Shown: one piece after another, positions 37,923 through 46,001 of the stretch
Position numbering within the stretch: the first letter of the stretch is position 1
Layout: every line of letters starts with the position of its first letter
DNA from: DAOUEO01 sp963763495
Lineage (GTDB): Bacteria > Chloroflexota > Dehalococcoidia > DSTF01 > JALHUB01
Assembly: GCA_963763495.1 (NCBI GenBank)
Contig: CAVXOY010000020.1
Coordinates: 41,181-105,180 of the forward strand
DNA length: 64,000 nt
Direction: 5' to 3'
The notes under the pieces: generated by a model
Told to the model about the DNA's origin: nothing
Database searches by the model: none
Seen by the model: only the letters and a program-made list of their open reading frames with translations
Program-made: the position numbers and the translations under genes

Positions 37923-38158
37923 GTGGAGTGGGTAGTTCTGGAAACGGCGCCCGATCAGGTGATTGCCGAGATGTGGGTGGAGATTCTCCGCGACAACGGC
38001 GTGCCCGCCTTCGTCAGAGTTCCTGACGCAACTGCCGGCTATGGCGTCCGAATCCACGACGGGACTGCGGGGTAATGGTGCCGGACACCCATATCGAGAT
38101 AGCGGCAAACATCCTCAAATCCATACTCGACGACAAGCCGCGTAAGCGTCGCAAGTAG
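37923..38158 (+). CDS. Second DUF2007-like protein, frameshifted
   Basis: It starts at GTG 37923 with AGGGAGA upstream. EWVVLETAPDQVIAEMWVEI aligns with the preceding gene (WIDLTTAPDQLTAEMWVEL). The first frame stops after about 50 residues at the TAA at 38071-38074. Adding one base at about 38062-38068 restores CGVMVPDTHIEIAANILKSI and a length of 78 residues, which fits the paralogue. It is likely a tandem duplicate of the 75-residue gene. A Lys/Arg tail (KPRKRRK) follows. Confidence 0.7.
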
Positions 38159-38164
38159 CAGTCC

Positions 38165-38668
38165 CTATCGCCTGCGGTCGCTAACCCCCTCGATCCGCAG
38201 GAGCGTTTCCTTCAGCGCCAGGCCGCCGCCGAAGCCGCCGAGGCTGCCGTCGCTTGCCACCACGCGGTGACAGGGGACGACAATCGCTATCGGGTTCGCG
38301 CCCACTGCCTGCCCGACCGCCCGCGCTGCGCGAGGCCTGCCGATCCGCTCCGCCACCCACTTATAGCTGCGCGTCTCGCCCCGCGGTATCTCCAGCAGTG
38401 TCTGCCACACCTGCCGCTGGAAAACGGTGCCCTGGTCTAGGTCCAGCTCTCCCGAGAACGACATCGTCTCCCGCAGGGCGTAGCGACGTAGCTGATGGGG
38501 CCAGTCGCCCACTTCCGCCGCGGCGGCGGGTTCGCTGTCGCCGCTCCGCCGCAATTCCTCCTCCGCTGCTTGGGCGCTCGTCTGCGGCAGGGTCGCCGTG
38601 CAAAGCCCCTTCTCAGTGAAGCCCAGGCCTATCCAGCCCAGCTTGGTGTTGCACACGCAGGACTTCAT
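38165..38668 (-). CDS. ogt: Methylated-DNA--protein-cysteine S-methyltransferase
   Basis: Removes alkyl groups from O6 of guanine by self-alkylation. It is 167 residues. The DNA-binding part has FQRQVWQTLLEIPRGETRSYKWVAERIGRPRAARAVGQA, and the acceptor Cys is in ANPIAIVVPCHRVV. The N-terminal ribonuclease-like domain is short but complete. The start follows the transglutaminase-like gene by 5 bases and may be part of that operon. Confidence 0.95.
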   Translation of the reverse strand: MKSCVCNTKLGWIGLGFTEKGLCTATLPQTSAQAAEEELRRSGDSEPAAAAEVGDWPHQLRRYALRETMSFSGELDLDQGTVFQRQVWQTLLEIPRGETRSYKWVAERIGRPRAARAVGQAVGANPIAIVVPCHRVVASDGSLGGFGGGLALKETLLRIEGVSDRRR

Positions 38669-38673
38669 GGTTC

Positions 38674-40965
38674 CTACCTCCGGCGAAGAATACGCCTGAC
38701 CAGGCGGGGACGGATCTCACTCCAGAGCGATTCTAGCCGACCTCTATCTTGCTCCGTCAATGGCTTTCGCCCAAATTGCGTCCGCTCGTAGCTCTTGGCC
38801 AGGAAAGACAGCTCTGGTACGTCCGGAAGATCATTCTGGAGGTCACGGACGTACTCCCGCGGCGTCTGCGTCGGCTCCGGGCCTATCCCGGCCCAGGAAG
38901 CGAGCCGCACCGTCTTCTCCCAGACCTGGACGGGATAGGCGAGTCCGGCCGTTCTCCCGTTCCAGGCGCGGCGCACCCCCAGCGTCAGTGCCACGAACAA
39001 GGCCGCCGCTGCCGCCGCCAGGAGCGCCAGCATGACCTGTCCCCCGATTCCGCCTCCCTCAGAGGGTTGCGGCGCCGTTTCCGGAGCCGGCGCCGGCTCC
39101 CCCGTTGCGCCCCGCGAGAGGTCTTCGAAGCCGAGCAGGTCCTGCAAAGACGGCCCCTCGCCGGACGGTGGCGTGGATCCCGCGCTTGTCCGCGTAATGG
39201 GGGGCTGAGTAGGCGCCGGGCTGAACTCGACCCATCCCAGGTTAGGGAAGTAGACCTCCGGCCAGGCGAAGGCGTCGCTGCCGCTTATCTTATAGACGTT
39301 GCTGGTGGCATCCTCGGTCTCCGGCTCCAGGACGAACCCCACCGCCAGCCGCGAGGGGATGCCCAGCGTGCGCAGCATAACCACCATCGCCGAGGCGTGA
39401 TAGAGGGCGTGCCCCTCCTTCTTCTCGAACAGGAAGTACTCCACGGCGTCCCGTCCTGATGGTGGTATCGGGGCCTCGATTTCGTAGGGGTAGCTTCGCA
39501 GGTAGTACTCGATTGAGATCGCCTTGTCGTAGGGTCGGCTGTCGAAGCGGGTCAACTCTTGGGCCAGCTCGCTGATGGCGGAAGGTAGCTTCTTGGGCAG
39601 TTGCAGGTAGCGCTCTGTCACCCAGGACGGGTAGTCGCTGCCGGCGTTGCGCAGCACGTCCGGCGGGGCGATGGAAGCCAGCCCCACGGCGGTGTACTGA
39701 TCGCCCTCCTTGAGCGAGTCCTCCGGCCGCAGCGAGGTGACATCCGACGGATCGGCGCCCGTTTCCGCTTCTGTCGCCGGCGCATCGACGGCCAGCGGTT
39801 GCCCCATCGTCAGGAACACCGGCAGGTCCCCGGCTACCGTTACCTTCACGGTCACCGCCTGTTGGTACTGCTCCGGCGCCAGCTCCAGGGCGCGGGTGAC
39901 CTCGTCTGCGCGTTCCGATAACGGCTGCCGGCTCCGGTCGCCCATCTTCCAGCCGCTTGACGTGTAGACATCGTAGACGAGGCCGCGCAGGAATCCCGGT
40001 TCCGGCGCCTCCACCGACAGCTCTCCCGCCTCTCCCTTGCCGACGTAGCCCCGGAATGGCAAGAACTGGTCGAAGTTGCGCGCCGATATCCCCTTCTTCC
40101 CTTCGATGGCGGCGAAAACGCGGCTCAGCTCGGCCACCTTATCGGCGACCGGCTGCGCCCACGGCTGCCAGATCGACTCGAAGGCCGACGTTTGTCTGGC
40201 CTGAGGGATGAGCCAGGCCACGCTCAAGAAGAGGAGCGACGCGCACAAAGTCTGAAATAGGGACGAGAAATGCAGTGATTGTGGGTAGAGGGTGCTCGTC
40301 CGCCGCCATTCCTCCATCCGTCCCTGGAAATGCACTCGCATGACCAGAAGGATGCCTCCCAGAAGGAAGATCAAGAACGATGAATTGAACTGACCGGGCA
40401 GATAGCTGATGTTGATGAGCAACACCAGCCCGCCCGGCACCAACCCCAGCCAGGGGTTACGCCAGCGGAAGATGCTCCAGGAAGACAGGTAGGCGGTGAG
40501 CCAGGTGAGCACCAGCACCATGATGATGAACGGCAGGTTGTCGCTGTTGATGCCGCCGCCCAGCAAGGCGTCCTTCCAGGCGTCCATCCGCTGCACCATC
40601 TCGCCTGCCCTCTCCTTGAACCCGCCGCTGGGTATCAGCGCCAGCACCTGCCACAGCATGCCGCCGCATCCCAGAAGAAGGGCGATGGGGTGCGTGAAGA
40701 CCTCTCGCCAGCCGAGGCGGCCCAGGAAGAACCCCAACAGCAGGCCGAGCAGCGCTATCGGGTAGAGCGAGGGCATATCCTCGACCCAGTGGGCGCTGTC
40801 GATGGAGCCGACAACGCTGAAGAAGACCATCAGGACGATGGCGAAGGTCAGCCAGTCCTCCCAGGAAAAGAGCCAGTGCCTCAGCCAGCGCAGAAAGCGG
40901 AGTATCCTGCCGGGACGGGCCGTCTCCAAAGGCGTGAACAGCGCTTCGAACTCCGCCTCGTTCAC
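38674..40965 (-). CDS. Transglutaminase-like membrane protein without catalytic triad
   Basis: A 763-residue TgpA-like protein: several N-terminal membrane helices (about residues 35-250), an extracytoplasmic part, a transglutaminase-like core (about 440-590), one helix near 655-675 and a cytoplasmic DUF4129-like tail (LAYPVQVWEKTVRLASW, PREYVRDLQNDL). In active enzymes the core has GYC-x-Y, HAW and GW-x-x-FDPT. Here these read GHALYHASA, DAFAWPEVYF and GWVEFSPAP: the Cys, His and Asp positions are Ala, Phe and Ser. It is likely a non-catalytic relative. Its start overlaps the DUF58 gene by 4 bases. This gene set is often linked to peptidoglycan or protein processing outside the cell. Confidence 0.92.
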   Translation of the reverse strand: MNEAEFEALFTPLETARPGRILRFLRWLRHWLFSWEDWLTFAIVLMVFFSVVGSIDSAHWVEDMPSLYPIALLGLLLGFFLGRLGWREVFTHPIALLLGCGGMLWQVLALIPSGGFKERAGEMVQRMDAWKDALLGGGINSDNLPFIIMVLVLTWLTAYLSSWSIFRWRNPWLGLVPGGLVLLINISYLPGQFNSSFLIFLLGGILLVMRVHFQGRMEEWRRTSTLYPQSLHFSSLFQTLCASLLFLSVAWLIPQARQTSAFESIWQPWAQPVADKVAELSRVFAAIEGKKGISARNFDQFLPFRGYVGKGEAGELSVEAPEPGFLRGLVYDVYTSSGWKMGDRSRQPLSERADEVTRALELAPEQYQQAVTVKVTVAGDLPVFLTMGQPLAVDAPATEAETGADPSDVTSLRPEDSLKEGDQYTAVGLASIAPPDVLRNAGSDYPSWVTERYLQLPKKLPSAISELAQELTRFDSRPYDKAISIEYYLRSYPYEIEAPIPPSGRDAVEYFLFEKKEGHALYHASAMVVMLRTLGIPSRLAVGFVLEPETEDATSNVYKISGSDAFAWPEVYFPNLGWVEFSPAPTQPPITRTSAGSTPPSGEGPSLQDLLGFEDLSRGATGEPAPAPETAPQPSEGGGIGGQVMLALLAAAAAALFVALTLGVRRAWNGRTAGLAYPVQVWEKTVRLASWAGIGPEPTQTPREYVRDLQNDLPDVPELSFLAKSYERTQFGRKPLTEQDRGRLESLWSEIRPRLVRRILRRR

Positions 40966-42239
40966 TGCTGTGTCCTCTCCTTGAGACTGCCGGTGCCCAG
41001 CCGTGGGTCGAAGCCGGCGCTCAGAGCAGTCGTGAGGTCATCGCCGCGCTTCACCACGAAGGTGTGGATGTCGGCTGCTGCCAGCGCCCCGAACGCCAAC
41101 AGAGAATCGTCAGGCGCCCCGAACGTGCTCGCCTCCAGAAGGATTGTCGCCAGTCTGGTCCCTTGTTCCCCCGCCACCTGCAGGCTCGTGACCCAGTCCT
41201 CGGCGGTCGAGGGTGTGATCGTCAGCACGGTGGTCTGGCGCCCGAATCGCCGCCCTTCCTTGTAGATGAGTTCTGCGAGGCGGACATCGCCCACCGCTCG
41301 CGCCAGCGCCAGCGTCTCCAGGATGCGTACGTACTGCTGGAGCCCCCGCTCCGGCTCCACGACCGTCAGCGTGTCGCCGAAGGTGATTAGCCCCAGCAAG
41401 CGGTTGGCGCGGAAGAAATGGCGGGCCACGGAAGCGGCGATGGTTATCGCATATTCCTCAGTGCTTTGCTCCCCCTCGCCGGCGTGGGCCTTCTTCTCCA
41501 TGTCGAGCACTATCCAAACGTTGCTCGACGGGTCCAAATCGAAGAGCTTGACCATGAGTTCGTTGGTGCGGGCGGTGCTCGGCCAGTGGATCCGGTTATA
41601 GCTGTCGCCGAATTCGTACTCCCGGATACCCATGGCGTTGGGTGTGATGTAGTGCGTCGGTCTTCGCAGCCGCCCTTCCCCCGCAAGCTGGGCCGCCGGG
41701 ACGGCGAAGCCCGACAGATCGATAGCACGGGGGTAGACCAGGACGTTCTGAGCAGGGCCGAACCGCTTCGTGAAGCGGAAGAGCCCAAACGGGTCACCAC
41801 CGGTAACGGTCAGCGGCCCGCGCGCGTACAGGCCGCGTCGCCGGCAGGTGGTCGTCACTTTCCAGGTCCGCGACCCCTTCGGCGCCAGGTGGACGACGCG
41901 GCGGGCGGCGTGGCCGGGCAGATCCGATGGGTCGTCTACCTCCAGCCAGAGCTTGGTGAAGATGCTCCCGTTGCGGACGTACAGCCGCTCCTCCATCACC
42001 TGGCCCTGCTCCAGCCGGTCGACCCGTCGCTCCGCCCTCGCCTCTATTCCCCAGAGGCTGAGCCGTCCCCAAAGGTAGCTGAGGGGAATGGCCACGAGGA
42101 TGACGTAGGCCAGCCGCGACGGGAGCCAGAACCCCGTGGAGAGGGCGACTACCATACAGGCGCAGAAGACCACCACAAGAACAGTCAGCGAGCGGTAGCG
42201 GCGGAGGAAGAAGCTGTAGGCGGTGCGAAGAGGCTTCAT
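40962..42239 (-). CDS. DUF58 domain protein
   Basis: A 425-residue membrane-anchored protein. Two hydrophobic segments at 18-35 and 42-55 are followed by a beta-rich extracytoplasmic-like part and the DUF58 signature GIREYEFGDSYNRIHWPSTARTNELMVKLFD (about 210-245). A von Willebrand A-like fold is typical of the family but the metal site is not clear. It is always found with MoxR AAA proteins and transglutaminase-like genes, as here. The exact role is unknown. It overlaps the next gene (ATGA) and lies 25 bases after moxR. Confidence 0.92.
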   Translation of the reverse strand: MKPLRTAYSFFLRRYRSLTVLVVVFCACMVVALSTGFWLPSRLAYVILVAIPLSYLWGRLSLWGIEARAERRVDRLEQGQVMEERLYVRNGSIFTKLWLEVDDPSDLPGHAARRVVHLAPKGSRTWKVTTTCRRRGLYARGPLTVTGGDPFGLFRFTKRFGPAQNVLVYPRAIDLSGFAVPAAQLAGEGRLRRPTHYITPNAMGIREYEFGDSYNRIHWPSTARTNELMVKLFDLDPSSNVWIVLDMEKKAHAGEGEQSTEEYAITIAASVARHFFRANRLLGLITFGDTLTVVEPERGLQQYVRILETLALARAVGDVRLAELIYKEGRRFGRQTTVLTITPSTAEDWVTSLQVAGEQGTRLATILLEASTFGAPDDSLLAFGALAAADIHTFVVKRGDDLTTALSAGFDPRLGTGSLKERTQQ

Positions 42240-42264
42240 GGCTGGAGCAGCCGTGGTTTCAGTG

Positions 42265-43227
42265 CTAACGGGCGAAATCGCTGCGGGCGCGCGCCCCCGG
42301 CACCGGCACGCGGCTCATGCAGGCGGTGACAACGTCGGCGGGGGTCACGCTCTTGATCCGCGCCGTCGGGCTGATGATGATGCGATGCCCCAGCGCCGGA
42401 TAGGCCAGTTCCTTCACGTCGTCGGGTAGCACGTAGTCGCGCCCGTCGAGGAGGGCCCGCGCCTGAGCGGTGTGGAACAGCGCCAGCGACCCCCGCGGCG
42501 ATGCCCCCAGATAGACCGACTCGTGCTTGCGGGTGCTGCTCACCAGGGCCACTATGTATTGCTTGATCAGGTCGTCGACATAGATTTCCTTCACCGCCGC
42601 CTGCACGGTGGTAATCTCCTCCGCGTTCGTGACCTGCTCCAGGGCGCCGATCGGGTGCACCCGCTGCTGCTCTTCCATGATCGTGATCTCGTCGGTGTGA
42701 GCGGGATAGCCGAGATGGACGCGGAGGAGGAAGCGGTCGAGCTGCGCCTCCGGCAGAGGGAAGGTGCCCTCGTACTCGACCGGGTTCTGCGTCGCCATCA
42801 CCAGGAACGGCTGCGGTAGAGGGCGCGTGACGCCGTCCACCGTCACCTGCCGCTCCTCCATCGCCTCCAGCAGCGCCGACTGCGTCTTGGGGGTAGCGCG
42901 GTTGATCTCGTCGGCGAGCACGACCTGCGACAGGATAGGGCCGGGCCGGAACTCGAAATCGCCCGTCTTCTGGTTGTAGATGGAGACGCCGGTGACGTCG
43001 CTGGGCAGGATGTCCGGCGTGAACTGGATGCGCTTGAAGGTGCAGCCGGTGGAACGGGCGAGGCTGCGGGCGAGCATCGTCTTGCCGACGCCGGGCACGT
43101 CTTCGATGAGCACGTGGCCCTGGCAGAGGAGGGCGATGACTACCAGCCGCACCTCTTCCCGCTTGCCAACGATCACCTTCTCGACGTTGGCGATGATGCT
43201 GTCGGCGATCTGCTTGGGGTCATCCAT
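42265..43227 (-). CDS. MoxR-family AAA+ ATPase
   Basis: A 320-residue ATPase, thought to be a chaperone that activates its partner proteins. Walker A is VLIEDVPGVGKTMLARSLAR, Walker B is QVVLADEINRATPK, and the family's ALLEAMEERQVTVDG, ATQNPVEYEGTFPLPEAQLDRF and GASPRGSLALF follow. The start at 43227 (MDDPKQIADSI) is preferred because the possible upstream ATG lies inside the promoter -10. It heads the moxR-DUF58-transglutaminase-like-ogt operon. Confidence 0.95.
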   Translation of the reverse strand: MDDPKQIADSIIANVEKVIVGKREEVRLVVIALLCQGHVLIEDVPGVGKTMLARSLARSTGCTFKRIQFTPDILPSDVTGVSIYNQKTGDFEFRPGPILSQVVLADEINRATPKTQSALLEAMEERQVTVDGVTRPLPQPFLVMATQNPVEYEGTFPLPEAQLDRFLLRVHLGYPAHTDEITIMEEQQRVHPIGALEQVTNAEEITTVQAAVKEIYVDDLIKQYIVALVSSTRKHESVYLGASPRGSLALFHTAQARALLDGRDYVLPDDVKELAYPALGHRIIISPTARIKSVTPADVVTACMSRVPVPGARARSDFAR

Positions 43228-43258
43228 GGCAGGTTTTCCCCCGACTTCGGCGCCTCTC

Positions 43259-43264
43259 ATTATA
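43259..43264 (-). promoter_or_regulatory. Extended -10 of the moxR operon
   Basis: TGCTATAATG on the minus strand, with no good -35. It is the same TGCTATAATG as at dnaE. The start point is near 43252, so the ATG at 43260 is not used. Confidence 0.65.
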
Positions 43265-43328
43265 GCAGCTTCCCTTGCTGACCGGCGTGATGCGACAAAG
43301 GCCCGCGGGTCAGGGGGCGCTGTTCTCT

Positions 43329-43751
43329 CTACTGGGCTGTGAAGGGCAGCGTCTTCTCGTTGACCTGGATCGTGTACTCAGTGCCCGCCTCGAAGTCGCT
43401 GCCCAGATCGATTATCTCCTCATGCTGACCGTAGACCTGAGTGCAAATGACGTTCGGGTCACTGGGGACGCGGTTCAGGACGCGAATGTTGATCTTCGTT
43501 CCGTCCCGGGTTAGCTCGTAGCTGTCGTACTCGTGGCACCCGTTGGGAAGGCCGGAGACGACGCGGAGCGCGTACTGAGGTGGGAACGACTCCCGGATCT
43601 GCAGATCCAGGTCATCGATCGGCGCCGCAACGAGTGTGTAGTCTTGGGAGTTGTTGTCCTCCTCATCGCCGCCGCTGCCACACCCGACAGCCAGAGCCGA
43701 CGCGAGAGCGCCGACAACCAGCAGTAGCCCCAGCCTGAGGATCGTTCTCAT
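43329..43751 (-). CDS. Small secreted lipoprotein
   Basis: A 140-residue lipoprotein starting at ATG 43751 with AGGAGG upstream. A hydrophobic stretch (LRLGLLLVVGALASALAVGC) ends in lipobox Cys22. The mature part is short: an acidic linker (GGDEEDNNS), then a beta-rich domain with LPNGCHEYDSYELTRDGTKINI and VICTQVYGQHEEIIDLGSDFEAGTEYTIQVNE. Two Cys (NGC and ICT) could form a disulfide. I do not recognise a characterised family. It diverges from the methyltransferase gene. Confidence 0.85.
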   Translation of the reverse strand: MRTILRLGLLLVVGALASALAVGCGSGGDEEDNNSQDYTLVAAPIDDLDLQIRESFPPQYALRVVSGLPNGCHEYDSYELTRDGTKINIRVLNRVPSDPNVICTQVYGQHEEIIDLGSDFEAGTEYTIQVNEKTLPFTAQ

Positions 43752-43887
43752 TCTGCGCTGCCTCCTGCTCCTTCGTATTATTGACGCTGCGACGCGTCCC
43801 CTTGTTCCATCCTCAGACCAGTATCTCGGAGAGCGGGCCGGCTGGCAAGAGGAGAGCGCTGCCGCGAGTACCCCTTGGCCCGCCCGT

Positions 43888-43916
43888 TTGCGACTTACGT
43901 CAATTCCTGTTAGATT
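43888..43916 (+). promoter_or_regulatory. Candidate promoter of the methyltransferase gene
   Basis: TTGCGA (43888-43893), 17-base spacer, TAGATT (43911-43916). A moderate match, 34 bases before the ATG. Confidence 0.5.
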
Positions 43917-43950
43917 TGTCTTTCCTGTTCCTTTAGAAAGCCGAGGCACG

Positions 43951-44826
43951 ATGCAAGGCGTCAAACCCGATATCGACTACAAGATCGAGCAGTTCCCGCT
44001 CTTGGACGAGCGCCAGACCTGCTTCTACCTTCACCGCACCGAAGACGCGATGATCGAGGCTGTGGGGCGCATCGGCGGCCCCGGCGCTCGATATGCCCGC
44101 CTGCTCGATGTCGGCTGTGGCCTCGGCATGCAGGCGGCGAAGACCTGGCGGCGGGGTTGGGAGGCGCACGGCATGGATGCCTCCGAATCGATGCTCCGGC
44201 TGGGCCAGTATCAGTCGCACACAGTCCACAAGCACATTCCGGTCATCCGGGGCATCGCCGAGTCGCTGCCCTACCGCGACTGCACCTTCGACCTCGTGAT
44301 GTGCCAAGGAGCCATGGACCACTTCGCCGACGCCGACAAGTTCTTTGCCGAGGCGACGCGCGTGTTGAAGCCGGGTGGTTGCCTCGTTATTGCCCTCGCC
44401 AACTATGAGAGTCTCTCCTGCCGCATCGGCCACACCTTCCACAAGTTGGTGGGACGGATAGGGGTGCGAACACCCGCCAACTTCCGCTTCTGGGAGATTC
44501 CTGACGACCACACCTTCAGGGGCAGCTACCGCTTCCTGAAAAAGCTGGGGCGCGGGCGACTAAGGCTGGTCAAGATGCACGGCGCCTCCATGTTCCTCTT
44601 CCTTCCGCCCTGGCGTGGCCTGTTGGAGGCGCTGTCTTTCGGCGCGTCACGCGCCACCTTCCGGGTCGTCGACCGCATAGCCTATCGCCTGCCTGTCGCC
44701 GCGGATGTCATCATCGCCGTCTGGCGCAAGGACGAGTCGGCTAGCCGGAGAGGGAACTGGCGAAGCGCTCTGGCTGAGTGGAAGAGACGAAGTAACGGCG
44801 TACCTTCTTATCTTGCGCAACCGTGA
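43951..44826 (+). CDS. SAM-dependent methyltransferase
   Basis: A 291-residue class I methyltransferase starting at ATG 43951 with GAGG upstream; upstream codons in frame lie in the opposing lipoprotein region and are rejected. SAM motif I is LLDVGCGLGMQAAKTWRRG, then HGMDASESML (acidic residue), GIAESLPYRDCTFDLVMCQGAMDHF and VLKPGGCLVIAL. It looks like a methyltransferase 11 type (UbiE-like). Its substrate is unknown. Its last 86 bases overlap the opposing membrane protein gene. Confidence 0.9.
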   Translation: MQGVKPDIDYKIEQFPLLDERQTCFYLHRTEDAMIEAVGRIGGPGARYARLLDVGCGLGMQAAKTWRRGWEAHGMDASESMLRLGQYQSHTVHKHIPVIRGIAESLPYRDCTFDLVMCQGAMDHFADADKFFAEATRVLKPGGCLVIALANYESLSCRIGHTFHKLVGRIGVRTPANFRFWEIPDDHTFRGSYRFLKKLGRGRLRLVKMHGASMFLFLPPWRGLLEALSFGASRATFRVVDRIAYRLPVAADVIIAVWRKDESASRRGNWRSALAEWKRRSNGVPSYLAQP

Positions 44827-45223
44827 TCTCGACGCCCCCGGAGACGCCCGGCATGCTGTAAGCCCGCCGTCCTCCCGTCGAAAAGCGGATACCCCAGCCG
44901 CCGTAGGGCAGCCAGTTGTACCGCTTCACCTCGCAGGCCTGGATCGACGCCAGCGGCAGCGATTTGCGGAACCTGCCGAAGCCAAACTCCACCCTCTCAT
45001 CTGTCACCGTGATCCTGAGCCGCCGGAAGCTATACGCTACGACTACGAGGGCTAGCAGCAGAACCGCCATCGCCGGATAGTAGGTCGCGTACCATGCCCA
45101 GCCTTGGGCGTTGTCCAGCAGCGGGCCGGCGATCCCCACGATGATGCCGCCGATCCCGACGATCATAATCGCCCACAACCATGCCGGCATGGGGACATCC
45201 TCCTGGTACCTGTATGAGCGCAT
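44741..45223 (-). CDS. Membrane protein with PH-like domain
   Basis: A 160-residue protein from ATG 45223 with GGAG-like sequence upstream. Two helices (about 14-33 and 45-64) are followed by RLRITVTDERVEFGFGRFRKSLPLASIQACEV, a bacterial PH-like barrel, and a conserved GGWGIRFSTGGRRAYSMPGVSGGVEI segment. DUF-type function. It converges with the methyltransferase gene and overlaps it by 86 bases. Confidence 0.8.
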   Translation of the reverse strand: MRSYRYQEDVPMPAWLWAIMIVGIGGIIVGIAGPLLDNAQGWAWYATYYPAMAVLLLALVVVAYSFRRLRITVTDERVEFGFGRFRKSLPLASIQACEVKRYNWLPYGGWGIRFSTGGRRAYSMPGVSGGVEITVAQDKKVRRYFVSSTQPERFASSLSG

Positions 45224-45363
45224 CTCGCTTACCACGCCGCTCCTCCTCAGTAGCGATGGTACAGCCTGTCTCGCCGGTGTCAATACCACACCCGCCGCCG
45301 GACGCTCCTCCTCCTGCCCTGTGCTATCATAAGAAACGGAGACGCTATTCAAAGGACGGCGCC

Positions 45364-45733
45364 ATGGAACGGGAACGCTTCGAGGAATTGGTGGAGCAGG
45401 CGCTCCTCGACCTGCCTGAGGAGATTCCAGGAGAAGCTATCCAACGTCGACGTAGAGGTAGAGGACTACCCCAGCCCCGACGACCTGCGCGCCGCGCGGG
45501 CTCGATCGGGTCAGACCCTCCTCGGCCTCTATCGCGGCGTCCCGCTCACCCGCCGCGGCCTCGGCTACAACATGGTGCCGCCCGATCGTATCATCATCTT
45601 CCAGCGCCCTATCGAGCGCACCTGCCGCAGCGATGAAGAGATCGTGGAGCGGGTGGGCCACGTCGTCCGCCATGAGATCGCCCATCACTTCGGCATCGAC
45701 GACGACGCGCTGCGCCGGATGGGGGCCTACTAA
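45364..45733 (+). CDS. Zincin-like metallopeptidase, frameshifted
   Basis: A small metallopeptidase of the family with an acidic N-terminal helix (MERERFEELVEQALLDLPEE). The frame is lost at about 45424-45430 as one extra base in ATTCCAGG. Corrected, it is 122 residues: KLSNVDVEVEDYPSPDDLRA, LGLYRGVPLT, DRIIIFQRPIERTC and the zinc motif VVRHEIAHHFGIDD (HExxH plus a third ligand). The next gene, a small membrane protein, starts 2 bases after the stop, so they are co-translated. Confidence 0.88.
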
Positions 45734-45735
45734 CG

Positions 45736-45975
45736 ATGAATGACCAGCGCGACGACGACAGCGACGAACTCGACGGCGGCGACGGCGACGGCATTTGGGA
45801 GCTTGACCCCAACGACCCCAGCCATCCCGACTTCGATCTGTCAGAAGCAGCCGGTTACACCGACTATGACCAGAGGCGGCGTCTGTTTACCCTGCCCCGC
45901 TGGCTCCTCCTGCTCGTGACCATCATCGTCATAGTCGCCCTGCTCTGGCCGTTCTGGTGGCGCATCCTCACCTGA
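45736..45975 (+). CDS. Small acidic single-helix membrane protein
   Basis: A 79-residue protein with a strongly acidic N-terminus (RDDDSDELDGGDGDGIWELD, DPNDPSHPDFDL) and one C-terminal helix (WLLLLVTIIVIVALLWPFWW). It is coupled to the zincin gene. It could hold a partner near the membrane; this is a guess. Confidence 0.7.
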   Translation: MNDQRDDDSDELDGGDGDGIWELDPNDPSHPDFDLSEAAGYTDYDQRRRLFTLPRWLLLLVTIIVIVALLWPFWWRILT

Positions 45976-46001
45976 CCGTCGTCAACGAGGCCCTTAACCC
46001 T

